DNA of 64,000 nucleotides, taken from contig JAWXBD010000173.1 of assembly GCA_034439815.1 (NCBI GenBank), positions 6,595 to 70,594 of the forward strand, given 5' to 3'. The stretch comes from JAEUIT01 sp034439815 (lineage in GTDB: Bacteria; Planctomycetota; Phycisphaerae; Phycisphaerales; SM1A02). Within the stretch, counting starts at the first letter, position 1, and each line of letters starts with the position of its first letter. Under the pieces are notes generated by a model, which was not told where the DNA came from, did not search any database, and worked only from the letters and a program-made list of their open reading frames with translations. This document shows positions 38,333 to 45,417 of this stretch, in pieces. The translations under genes were made by a program, and so were the position numbers.

Positions 38333-39793
38333 TCATTGGCGTTCGATCGTCCCCAGGTCGACGACCACGCGGTCGTAACGATAGAAGTCGACGTTCAGGT
38401 GATCGGCATTGACAAACGTCAGCACCACGCAGTTCGCGCGCGTCCCGTCCGCAAACTGAAAGTCGCCCATGTGCGGGCCGGCATAGCGGCGGTTGTCGTA
38501 CTCCTGCGCGTGAAAGTGCACGTGAAAGAGACTCGTATACAGCGCGTCCATCAGCGCCTGCGGCGATTCATATCGTTTGTCATTGGCGCGCGAACGGCTT
38601 GGGTATTCCACCAGATCGAATCGCCCGCGCGCGTCGAGTTGCAGCACACCGCCGTACTCCGTCGACGTATCAGCAAGGTCGCGGTCCGCGACAGCGAAGA
38701 GGTGCGCCCGCACTTCCGGAACGCGCAGCGCCTCGGTCAGCAGCAGCATCGCGGCGCGATCACCCCAAGTCAGCTTTTTGGAAACGACTGCGAGCCGCTC
38801 GCTGAACATGCCATCCAGTCCGCGATTGAAGCCCTCGAAGTCCGGGCTGTAGATCGGCCGCCCTGTGCCGCCCGTCGCAACCGTGATCTGCTCCTCAATC
38901 GCCTCGTCGCTCATCGTGAACACCGCGGGCTGATGGCGGGCCGCGGCCGCGGCGACAGGCACGTCGCGCAGCTCGACGGCGGCGCGGCGCTCCGCCGGAA
39001 TCTGCGCGATTGCCGCCTTCGCTGCGCTCCAGAACGCCTCGTTCTTCGGAGTCCGCAGCGAGCGCAGCCAGAGAATCTCTTCGCGGTTCCTCGGCAGAAC
39101 GCCAAGATCCACCACGCCCGCGCGGAGATCGAGCAGCATGGCGTCCTTTCCCAGCGCTGACTCATCGGCGAGGATCGCACGCAGCCGGTCTTCCTGTCCT
39201 TCAAGCAACAGAAGTTCCCAGCAGCGTGCCCGCAGGTTGGACTGCGTGATAGGGTTCGCGGTCCGCATCGCTTCGAGCAGTGTGTCGACGATGCGGTCCT
39301 CCCCGTGGAGCGTGGCGAGGGCGAGCCGTTCCGGCCGCTCCTTTCCGAGTGTCGCCCATGCACCGAGCGGTGTCGCCCAGGCGCGGATGAGCGTCGGTGT
39401 CATCTCGATCCAGTGATCCGCGGCGATGCGCTCGCAAAGCTCGCGCCGCCATTCGAGCGCCTCCATCTTTGGGAGATGCAATTGAAGTGAGTCGCTCAGC
39501 CCCTGCGGATCAATTTCGCGCAGCCGCGCGTATGCCGCCCGGCGAGCGTCGATGACGTAGTTGGGCGAGACAACGATGCGGCGCAGTGCCTGGCGATACT
39601 TCGGGTCCTGTCCAAGCCGATCGCCCGCGGCCATGGCTGCGAGATAGTCGCGGCCTGGCCGACCCGGCTCACCCAGGACCGCGATCGGATTATCGATCGT
39701 CGGCGTCGAGCAGCTGGACAGATGCATGAGCGCGTACGCGAGCACGAAGGTGGAAAGCACGCCAAGCGGCACGGTACGGAAGGGCTTCTGCAT
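38333..39793 (-). CDS. Lipoprotein of unknown function
   Basis: A 486-residue protein with a lipoprotein signal ('VLSTFVLAYALMHLSSC'; Cys28 is the predicted lipidation site). The mature part is mostly helical with repeat-like segments ('AAYARLREIDPQGLSDSLQL', 'ARCWELLLLEGQEDRLRAIL') that resemble HEAT repeats, then a C-terminal domain with 'HFHAQEYDNRRYAGPHMGDF'. I do not recognise a family. The start at 39793 is chosen for the signal peptide. It is transcribed divergently from the NifU-like gene with 92 bp between. Confidence 0.75.
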   Translation of the reverse strand: MQKPFRTVPLGVLSTFVLAYALMHLSSCSTPTIDNPIAVLGEPGRPGRDYLAAMAAGDRLGQDPKYRQALRRIVVSPNYVIDARRAAYARLREIDPQGLSDSLQLHLPKMEALEWRRELCERIAADHWIEMTPTLIRAWATPLGAWATLGKERPERLALATLHGEDRIVDTLLEAMRTANPITQSNLRARCWELLLLEGQEDRLRAILADESALGKDAMLLDLRAGVVDLGVLPRNREEILWLRSLRTPKNEAFWSAAKAAIAQIPAERRAAVELRDVPVAAAAARHQPAVFTMSDEAIEEQITVATGGTGRPIYSPDFEGFNRGLDGMFSERLAVVSKKLTWGDRAAMLLLTEALRVPEVRAHLFAVADRDLADTSTEYGGVLQLDARGRFDLVEYPSRSRANDKRYESPQALMDALYTSLFHVHFHAQEYDNRRYAGPHMGDFQFADGTRANCVVLTFVNADHLNVDFYRYDRVVVDLGTIERQ

Positions 39794-39885
39794 CGGGGAC
39801 CACTGAACAATCAGAGGAGGCGGATAGGGATCTCGTCGAACATTGCGTGTTGGTCTGACGGGGCGGTCCCGTATTATCAAAGGAA

Positions 39886-40251
39886 ATGCCGAATCGCACT
39901 CGACACAGCCTGCCAATTGCTTCGCCCCCACTTGCTTCGACCGGCACCGAAACCGTGTTGACCGCGACCGTCAGGGGCGGCGGCTGTCCGGCCAGCCCCG
40001 AAGCCAGCCCGGAAGCCAACCCGGAACTAATCGAGCGCGTCCGAACCATCTTGGATCTGATCCGCCCGGCCGTGCAGGATGACGGGGGCGACGTTGAGCT
40101 GGTCGATGTCTCGCCCGACGGGCTGGTGCGGGTCCGGTTTCACGGGGCATGCGTCGGGTGTCCATCAAGTTCGATCACGCTGCAGACGGGGATTGAGCGG
40201 AACCTGCGCGACCATGTGGCCGAGGTCACGAGCGTCATCGCGATCCCGTGA
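39886..40251 (+). CDS. NifU-like C-terminal domain Fe-S scaffold protein
   Basis: A 121-residue protein. The C-terminal half (residues about 48-121) is a NifU_C/NfuA domain: 'RPAVQDDGGDVELVDV' and the cluster-binding CxxC in 'GACVGCPSSSITLQTGIE'. It carries or delivers [4Fe-4S] clusters. The N-terminal 40 residues are low complexity and include three 12-bp repeats (ASPEASPEANPE), seen at 39991-40026. AAAGGA lies very close to the ATG, so a slightly later start is possible. Confidence 0.88.
   Translation: MPNRTRHSLPIASPPLASTGTETVLTATVRGGGCPASPEASPEANPELIERVRTILDLIRPAVQDDGGDVELVDVSPDGLVRVRFHGACVGCPSSSITLQTGIERNLRDHVAEVTSVIAIP
39991..40026 (+). repeat. In-frame tandem repeat, 3 x 12 bp, in the NifU-like gene
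   Basis: Three units of GCCARCCCSGAA code for ASPE/ANPE just before the NifU domain. It is a linker repeat that keeps the reading frame. Confidence 0.85.
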
Positions 40252-40278
40252 CGGCCGGCGCCCGGCCACTACCGCCGG

Positions 40279-40333
40279 GGGACCTGGCAGCTGGGACCTG
40301 GCAGCTGGGACCTGGCAGCTGGGACCTGGCAGC
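40279..40333 (+). repeat. Tandem 14-bp repeat, 3.9 copies, in the csrA leader
   Basis: Four copies of GGGACCTGGCAGCT (the last one base short). Each pair of palindromic CAGCTG blocks can pair across the intervening 8 bases, so the RNA would form 6-bp stems whose loop reads GGACCUGG and exposes GGA, the core of CsrA sites. It lies 230 bp upstream of csrA and 28 bp after the NifU-like gene. Confidence 0.9.
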
Positions 40334-40561
40334 CCAGAGCGCGTCTACGAGAATTCCCTTCCACCAGCCGCAACCCTCGGCTACGCTCTGCCTCGACGAC
40401 TGTACTCGCAGGCTGCGGTCACCGCCCGATGGGCAAACACCAGTGGCCAATCGCGGAGGACAGTCGTGCTGGTCGATGATGGGTCGCCGCTCTGCGACCT
40501 GTCGCCGCCGAGCAGGCGACCCTCGCAAAGACGCGGGGAGAACAGGCAGGAGGTCCTGGCG
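40334..40561 (+). promoter_or_regulatory. Structured leader region of csrA
   Basis: Non-coding spacer with several strong pairings: ACGACTGT (40396-40403) with ACAGTCGT (40460-40467), enclosing GCCC-GAT-GGGC; and GGGTCGCC (40481-40488) with GGCGACCC (40515-40522). The Shine-Dalgarno AGGAGG (40548-40553, 8 nt before the ATG) sits in a small hairpin CAGG-AGGT-CCTG and overlaps GGA motifs, the usual layout for CsrA autoregulation. This is inference from base pairing by eye. Confidence 0.5.
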
Positions 40562-40795
40562 ATGCTGGTCATCACACGCAAAGAAGGCGAAGAGGTCATC
40601 ATCGGCGACCCCGCGGCGCCGATCGGTATCGTTCGCATCGCCACTATCAAAGGGGACCGCGTCCGGATCGCATTTGAATTCCCGCGCGAGGTCCCGGTGC
40701 ATCGGCGCGAAGTTGCGGAGCAGATTCTGTCCGCCGAGGCAGCGCAGGCCCAGATCATCGGATCGATTCGACCGGCGACGGGCGAAGCAACCTGA
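40562..40795 (+). CDS. csrA: Carbon storage regulator CsrA (RNA-binding)
   Basis: A 77-residue protein starting 'MLVITRKEGEEVIIGD', with 'VRIATIKGDRVRIAFEFPRE' and 'VPVHRREVAEQI'. These contain the beta1 and beta5 RNA-binding strands of CsrA (RKxGE near the N-terminus and VHRxE). CsrA dimers bind GGA motifs in hairpin loops of mRNAs, often over the Shine-Dalgarno, to block or aid translation. The ATG at 40562 has a perfect AGGAGG at 8 nt; a longer open frame upstream is not real. The C-terminus is a little longer than that of the E. coli protein (61). Confidence 0.95.
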   Translation: MLVITRKEGEEVIIGDPAAPIGIVRIATIKGDRVRIAFEFPREVPVHRREVAEQILSAEAAQAQIIGSIRPATGEAT

Positions 40796-40823
40796 CGGGC
40801 GACGGGCACCGAGCGGCCCGTTT

Positions 40824-40875
40824 CAACAGGCACCTGCAACGGGCACTTGCAACGGGCACTTGCAACGGGCACTTG
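40824..40875 (+). repeat. Tandem 13-bp repeat, 4 copies, downstream of csrA
   Basis: Four units of CAACGGGCACTTG (the first with two changes) lie between csrA and its terminator. The unit length is not a multiple of 3, which fits a non-coding position. Confidence 0.92.
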
Positions 40876-40887
40876 ATCACCAGACGG

Positions 40888-40915
40888 TCCTCCCCTCAGC
40901 GGGGGGATCGTTTTT
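40888..40915 (+). terminator. Rho-independent terminator of csrA
   Basis: A G/C stem (TCCTCCCC paired with GGGGGGAT, one wobble and one bulge, loop TCAGC) is followed by CGTTTTTCGTTT. It is positioned to end the csrA transcript. Confidence 0.8.
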
Positions 40916-40954
40916 CGTTTGAAGCGAACGAGTCGAATTGCCGCGCATGAAAAG

Positions 40955-40983
40955 GCCCCGGTCTTGGGTTGCAAGACCGGGGC
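40955..40983 (-). terminator. Rho-independent terminator on the minus strand
   Basis: A perfect 12-bp stem (GCCCCGGTCTTG / CAAGACCGGGGC) with a 5-nt loop. On the minus strand it is followed by CTTTTC; on the plus strand there is no T-run. It therefore ends a minus-strand transcript coming from the mraZ side, either the mraZ mRNA or the RNA described at 40984-41397. Confidence 0.85.
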
Positions 40984-41397
40984 GTTGCTTCTGTCGCGGC
41001 GAATCGATTGGCTATCCATGCCTGTCGCTTCGCCGCCCGAGCCGTGCCGCCTATCCGTAGCGGGCTCGGTCGCACAGCCGGGAAAAGGCCCCACGGCGCT
41101 TCGACCTCGAAAACTTCGAAGAGGAAGAAGCGTCGTGAAGTCGGATGTGCGGCGGTCGCTCACTCCGTCGCAGGGAACTCCTGTCCGCCGTCCTTGGCGG
41201 GCGCTTGTTCCGCTCATCCGCACCCAGAAACCGTTCGCCCGTGTGGAGAACGGCAATGGGTGCTTCCCTGCCCGGAAGCCGTCACCGATCCTTGGCGACG
41301 GCCGACGGGCGAATGTCCTGGCGAATTGCGGAGAGATCGGTCGGGATCCGTCCGCAGCGTGTCGTTCGATCGGTGCCGTTCTACTGACTTCCTCGCG
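40984..41397 (-). ncRNA. Candidate CsrA-binding small RNA (CsrB/RsmZ-like) or long structured mraZ 3' UTR
   Basis: This 414-bp stretch between mraZ and a minus-strand terminator has no convincing ORF. Reading the minus strand, several hairpins present GGA in the loop: CCGCC-AAGGAC-GGCGG (41185-41200), a 9-bp stem with loop AAGGAUC (41278-41302), CGC-UACGGAUAG-GCG (about 41048-41062), and GGC-AUGGAUA-GCC (41010-41022) inside an 8-bp stem GCGGCGAA/TTCGCCGC (40996-41036). I count 14 GGA on this strand against 8 on the other. A-N-GGA in a loop is the known CsrA site, and csrA lies about 200 bp away. Two GGA-free hairpins (41098-41133, 41219-41262) add to the structure. No promoter was identified. 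Confidence 0.45.
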
Positions 41398-41877
41398 CTA
41401 CTTCGCCGCCGCGTCCGTGCGGCGGCGATCGGCGAGAGCTTGCCTCGCTCGTCGCCACACATCGGCTTGAGAGGGCTGCAGCGCCTGCTGCTCAGCCTTC
41501 CATGCCGTCGGATCACAGAGCTCCAGGTGATCCCGAACACCCAAAATCATCACACTCCCGGAGAGTCCAAACGCCTGAAGCAGCCGGTCTGGAATCCGTA
41601 CCCGGCCTGCACCGTCGATCGGCAGTCGAGCGGCCTGCGAAAAGATCAGCCGTTCAAACTGCTGCATGTCTTCGTCACCGAGAAGCGATCCGCCCAGGGC
41701 CGTCGAAAGCTCCTGGAACGTCTTCTCGGGCCAGAGCCAAAGGCTGCCGTTCGAACCCGGGGCTGCGATGAGCGCTTCGCCGTGAAGCTCCGGCCGCAAA
41801 ACATCGCGGAGTTCCGCGGGAATTGCGAGGCGTTGCTTCGGATCGAGGGAATGCTCATACTCACCGAGGAAGAACAC
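41398..41877 (-). CDS. mraZ: Transcriptional regulator MraZ
   Basis: A 159-residue protein with the two SpoVT/AbrB-like halves of MraZ: 'FFLGEYEHSLDPKQRLAIPAELR' and the second copy 'ARLPIDGAGRVRIPDRLL', followed by 'VMILGVRDHLELCDPTAW'. MraZ binds repeated TGGGN boxes upstream of its own gene and normally represses the division and cell-wall (dcw) operon. The start is the GTG at 41877, which gives the conserved N-terminus; the longer frame would place the operator inside the gene. Unlike in most bacteria, rsmH does not follow; about 400 bp of non-coding sequence and a terminator do. Confidence 0.93.
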   Translation of the reverse strand: MFFLGEYEHSLDPKQRLAIPAELRDVLRPELHGEALIAAPGSNGSLWLWPEKTFQELSTALGGSLLGDEDMQQFERLIFSQAARLPIDGAGRVRIPDRLLQAFGLSGSVMILGVRDHLELCDPTAWKAEQQALQPSQADVWRRARQALADRRRTDAAAK

Positions 41878-41909
41878 ACGACACCTCAGTTCTGACAAGT
41901 GGAAAAGTA

Positions 41910-41944
41910 ACCCACTCTGCCCCACCTTTCAACACTTCTCCCCA
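41910..41944 (-). promoter_or_regulatory. MraZ operator: TGGGN direct repeats at 10-bp period
   Basis: On the minus strand, four boxes lie exactly 10 bp apart: TGGGG (41940-41944), a degenerate TGTTG (41930-41934), TGGGG (41920-41924) and TGGGT (41910-41914). This matches the established MraZ site of TGGGN repeats separated by 5 nt. It starts 33 bp upstream of the mraZ GTG, so autoregulation is likely. Confidence 0.85.
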
Positions 41945-42028
41945 AAAAGTTTTCATGTGCTCTCGAAGAACCTTCGAGACCCCGCTTGGCAAGACCCATT
42001 AAGCGTGGCAAATTCAAGAGTTAGCGAA

Positions 42029-42037
42029 TTATCCACA
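42029..42037 (+). promoter_or_regulatory. Consensus DnaA box
   Basis: A perfect TTATCCACA lies in the relatively AT-rich spacer between mraZ and the flavin reductase gene. A second, two-mismatch site on the opposite strand lies about 20 bp further on. A single perfect box suggests regulation or DnaA titration rather than an origin. Confidence 0.4.
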
Positions 42038-42080
42038 GGCCGCTCTCGCCGCTGTGGAAATGTGGGGAGTCCGTGCGGAT

Positions 42081-42773
42081 ATGAGCACCAAGAAGCCTGG
42101 CAAGCCTGCAACGTCACCAGACACCGCGCCCCCAGCGACGGAGGCGGTCGCGCCTCCCATTGATCCACGGCTCGCAGCGCTCGCGCTGATCCCCCACAGC
42201 AGCTTCATCCTGACCTCGGCATTCGGCGAGATCCGCGCCGGCGTCGTGGTGCACTGGGTCCAGCAGGTTTCGTCGACGCCGATGCTCGTGGTCGTGGCGA
42301 TTGAAAAGGGGCAGCCGCTCAGTCCGGTGATTCGCGACAGTCGGCGCTTCGCGCTGTGTCAGCTCGACAATGACGACCGCGTGCTCCGCCGAATGTTCGA
42401 GGGCGAGCGGGCCGACCCGTACACCCGCCACGAGGTCTTCGACCCGTTTCTGGGCATCGCCACGATGACCACGGCCGGCGGCGTTCCTGTTCCGCTCAAG
42501 AGCCTGGCCTGGCTCGACTGCGAACTGTCGCGGCATCTGGATGTCGAGGGGAACTGCGAGCTGTACATCGGGCTGGTGCACAGCGGCGGCGTGCTGCGGC
42601 CCATGAGCGACGCGCAGGTGCCTGTCGCGGCGCGTGCCCCCGGTTCCGCAGTGCCGGGTCGGGTGGAGGCGAGCACGATCCGTCCGATCCAACCGCTCAA
42701 CGGGCATGCCAACGGGCACGCTGGTCCGCGGTCGACTAACGACGCGACTCACGGCGCCAAGCGACGAGCGTGA
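42081..42773 (+). CDS. Flavin reductase-like FMN-binding domain protein
   Basis: A 230-residue protein. Residues about 30-170 form a split-barrel flavin reductase-like domain: 'LALIPHSSFILTSAFGEIRAGVVVHWVQQVS', then 'PMLVVVAIEKGQPLSPVIRDSRRFALCQL' and a later 'SLAWLDCEL' segment. It probably binds FMN; electron donor and partner are unknown. The Pro-rich N-terminus and a C-terminal tail with 'NGHANGHAG' are low complexity. The start at 42081 (MSTKKPG) is preferred to an ATG nine codons upstream. Confidence 0.8.
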   Translation: MSTKKPGKPATSPDTAPPATEAVAPPIDPRLAALALIPHSSFILTSAFGEIRAGVVVHWVQQVSSTPMLVVVAIEKGQPLSPVIRDSRRFALCQLDNDDRVLRRMFEGERADPYTRHEVFDPFLGIATMTTAGGVPVPLKSLAWLDCELSRHLDVEGNCELYIGLVHSGGVLRPMSDAQVPVAARAPGSAVPGRVEASTIRPIQPLNGHANGHAGPRSTNDATHGAKRRA

Positions 42774-42794
42774 GCGTCCGCCTACACTCGGCGA

Positions 42795-43970
42795 ATGTCG
42801 ATGGATGTACGCCCGGTCGCAACTGGCAAGACGATGACGGAAAAGGTGGCGGCGGAGGTGGCGCGCCGAGTCCCGCTGCTGTCGCCTCGCCCAGGACCGT
42901 TTGTGAACGCCTCCAACCGGTGCAGCCTCGACTACCGCGCGGAAGCGGTACTGCTGCCTGAGCTGGGCTATCCGATCATCGACGCGCACACGCACGTGAA
43001 CGGCCCTGAGGCTGCGCGCGTCATGCTGGAAGCAATGGACCTGTACGGCATCGGCCGCGTCTACTCGATGACGCTGATCGAACAGGTCCCGGCGATCCAG
43101 GACCTGTACGGCGATCGCATCCGTTTCATCGCGATCCCGGACTGGGCAAGCACCGATCGGCGGCTTGCCAACGGTGCCGGGTTCCTCAAGAACATCGAAC
43201 GGTTCCACGCGCTCGGCGCCCGCATCGTCAAATTTTGGCAGGCCCCGCGCACGATCGATCTCGCGACCGATGCCGGCGATCCACGCCTCTTCGCGATCAA
43301 CGGTCCCGACCGGCTGCGCGCGATGGAACTCGCTGATTCGCTCGGCATGACGTTCATGACGCACATCGCCGATCCCGACACGTGGTTCTCCACGCGCTAC
43401 AAGGACGCATCGAAGTACGGCTCGAAGAGCTCGCACTACGAGCCGCTGGAAATTCTGCTCGATCGATTCCGCCATCGAACCTGGATCGCCGCGCATATGG
43501 GCGGCTGGCCTGAAGATCTCGCGTTCCTGTCGGGGCTGCTCGATCGGCATCCGAATCTGCATCTCGACACCAGCGCCACGAAGTGGATCGTGCGCGAACT
43601 GTCAAAGCATCCGCTTGTCGATCTCACTGCGTTCGTGCAGCGCTACCGCGGACGTCTCTTGTTCGGATCCGACATCGTGACCGCCGACGAGCATCTGAAG
43701 AGCGTTGAAGGCAAGACGGAAATGCAGGCGAAGGCGGAGAGTCCGGAGACTGCGTTCGATCTGTACGCGAGTCGCTACTGGGCGCTGCGCATGCTGTGGG
43801 AGGGCGAGGGCTCGATGGAGTCACCGATCTGCGATCCCGATCTCGCCATGGTCGCGCCGGAGTGTCATCCGGCGAACGCTGCCCCGATGCTGCGCGGTTC
43901 GCAACTCGCACCGGATCTCCTGAAGTCGCTTTACCACGACGCGGCGATGGCCGTGCTCCCACATGCTTAG
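42795..43970 (+). CDS. Amidohydrolase-family (TIM-barrel) metal-dependent hydrolase
   Basis: A 391-residue protein of the amidohydrolase_2 type. Metal ligands are in 'IIDAHTHVNGPEA' (HxH), 'MTFMTHIADPDTW', 'WIAAHMGGWPEDL' and 'LLFGSDIVTADEH' (the catalytic Asp). Relatives include decarboxylases and lactonases. The C-terminal 90 residues carry 'FDLYASRYWALRMLWEGEG', not usual for the family. It begins 21 bp after the flavin reductase gene and is probably in its operon. Confidence 0.85.
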   Translation: MSMDVRPVATGKTMTEKVAAEVARRVPLLSPRPGPFVNASNRCSLDYRAEAVLLPELGYPIIDAHTHVNGPEAARVMLEAMDLYGIGRVYSMTLIEQVPAIQDLYGDRIRFIAIPDWASTDRRLANGAGFLKNIERFHALGARIVKFWQAPRTIDLATDAGDPRLFAINGPDRLRAMELADSLGMTFMTHIADPDTWFSTRYKDASKYGSKSSHYEPLEILLDRFRHRTWIAAHMGGWPEDLAFLSGLLDRHPNLHLDTSATKWIVRELSKHPLVDLTAFVQRYRGRLLFGSDIVTADEHLKSVEGKTEMQAKAESPETAFDLYASRYWALRMLWEGEGSMESPICDPDLAMVAPECHPANAAPMLRGSQLAPDLLKSLYHDAAMAVLPHA

Positions 43971-43987
43971 GGACCGATGCGAAGGGA

Positions 43988-45391
43988 CTATGGGTTGAGC
44001 CGCACCTGCTGCTGCTTCTGGTTCGATCCGCGGCGATACATCAGCTCGTAGGCGAAGTCCTTCGTCGTGTTCGCGCCGACCGTCGATGTGAACTCCGGTG
44101 TGCGGTAGTCAAAGAGTGCCGGACTCAGCGCGCTCTGCATCGTCACGTCGCCATCGATCGGGAAACGCCACGCGACAGTCACCGGAACGTCGCGATAGTT
44201 GCGGATCCGCTCGACGCGCACCTCGTGGTCGTTCCAGCCGGCGATCGCATAGCGCTGGTCGATCTTCTCGCCGCCCGCCGGACTCACGAGCTTGTCCGTG
44301 TTGCCGACCTTGAACCAGAACTCGTCGCGGTAGTTCCGCTGCACGATCCGCTCGAGCAGGACCTGCGGGTCGCTCCCGAGATTGAACTCGAACTCCTGCC
44401 CGATCGGCACATACTTCGTCGTGACGAATGCCAGGACGCCGAGTCCGTCATTCGATGCCGTCGTCTGAAAGAGCCGCACCGTTCCGTCCGGCAGCGGCGA
44501 ACCGCCCAGCGTGCTCGCCTCGTCGTTCCGCACGAGATACAGCCGCACGAGCCCGTCGCCGTATTCCTGCGGGCGATAGCGGTACTCGACGCGGAACGGC
44601 ACCTTCGTGCCTTCGAAGAGCCGCATGCGCTTCGACCAGCCGTTCTTCACCGTTTCCGTTCCGGGAACGGTGAAGATGAAGTATTCGGAGAGGCCTTCCT
44701 TGACGATCTGCTTTTGATCGTCTGCTCGCTCCTTGAAGCTGTCGGCGAGCGCACCACCGACTGCGGCGCGGGCCGGTGCCGGCATCGACTGCACCGCTGC
44801 GCCTCCGCGCAGCCGCTCGAGCACTTCATTCGAAACGATTCCGCGCTGCGCGAGCGCGGCGATCTTCTCGACGAGATTGATCGTGCCGACGACCATCCGC
44901 ACGCTGGCGTGCTCATAGTCCTCGCCGGAGTTGTTGATGATCGTCACGAATCCCTCGAACGACATCGACGACTCCGGGCGATCGACGGTCCCGACGTAGT
45001 CTGCAGCCCACGAGATGCCGCTCGTGAAGTAGCTGATCTCAACCACGGCGTCGCCGTCAAATGACGACTCCACGGTCCAGTACAGCGCCTGCGGCCGATC
45101 GTGCGGAAAACGCGTGTCGATCAGTTCGAGTCCCTTCGGGCTGCCCGAGAAGCGCAACGACACGCTCGATGCGTCGATGAGCGTGTTGGCCCAGGAGAAC
45201 TGCAACTGGTTGGCGCCGGTGCGCACGGTGAGATGACGGGTCTCGCGCACGAGGGTCAAGTCCTCGCCGTTGTAAATCGTCAGCTGCACGCTATCGCGTC
45301 CCGGCAGCGTCGACATGTCGATGTTCTGGGCGGGCGCCGTCCCGGCGAGGAGGAGCACAAGCACGATCGCGATGTATGTGATGAGTCGCAT
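43988..45391 (-). CDS. Secreted DUF4139-like protein (paralogue A)
   Basis: A 467-residue protein with an N-terminal signal peptide ('LITYIAIVLVLLLAGTAPAQ'). The mature part begins 'VQLTIYNGEDLTLVRETRHL', has 'NQLQFSWANTLIDASSVSLRF', 'VVEISYFTSGISWAADYVG' and 'RYRPQEYGDGLVRLYLVRND', and ends with beta segments such as 'VTVAWRFPIDGDV'. That resembles DUF4139 (mucoidy-inhibitor-like) proteins. Role unknown. The ATG at 45391 starts the signal peptide. It follows a paralogue by 26 bp. Confidence 0.72.
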   Translation of the reverse strand: MRLITYIAIVLVLLLAGTAPAQNIDMSTLPGRDSVQLTIYNGEDLTLVRETRHLTVRTGANQLQFSWANTLIDASSVSLRFSGSPKGLELIDTRFPHDRPQALYWTVESSFDGDAVVEISYFTSGISWAADYVGTVDRPESSMSFEGFVTIINNSGEDYEHASVRMVVGTINLVEKIAALAQRGIVSNEVLERLRGGAAVQSMPAPARAAVGGALADSFKERADDQKQIVKEGLSEYFIFTVPGTETVKNGWSKRMRLFEGTKVPFRVEYRYRPQEYGDGLVRLYLVRNDEASTLGGSPLPDGTVRLFQTTASNDGLGVLAFVTTKYVPIGQEFEFNLGSDPQVLLERIVQRNYRDEFWFKVGNTDKLVSPAGGEKIDQRYAIAGWNDHEVRVERIRNYRDVPVTVAWRFPIDGDVTMQSALSPALFDYRTPEFTSTVGANTTKDFAYELMYRRGSNQKQQQVRLNP

Positions 45392-45417
45392 GGAGGTATT
45401 CCCTTCTTCGATGCCGA

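Noticed and set aside
40396..40470. Cyclic-di-GMP-I (GEMM) riboswitch in the csrA leader
   Set aside because: GGGCAAACACC resembles part of the GEMM core, but the matching receptor and tetraloop segments are missing.
40279..40875. CRISPR array
   Set aside because: The 13- and 14-bp units are direct repeats without spacers and no cas genes are present.
40984..41397. RNase P RNA or tmRNA
   Set aside because: I compared both strands with the conserved RNase P core (GAGGAAAGTCC and ACAGAA blocks) and with the tmRNA ends. There are only partial chance matches and no tRNA-like part.
40919..41470. Open frame on the + strand through the structured region (about 180 codons)
   Set aside because: Rich in Arg and Ser with no family resemblance, no Shine-Dalgarno, and it runs into the antisense strand of mraZ. 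The hairpins explain the region better.
41878..41925. Longer mraZ N-terminus
   Set aside because: It would put the operator boxes inside the gene; the conserved MraZ N-terminus starts at the GTG at 41877.
41930..42080. Chromosomal origin of replication near the perfect DnaA box
   Set aside because: Only one consensus box plus one poor one, and no dnaA, dnaN or clustered AT-rich repeats nearby.
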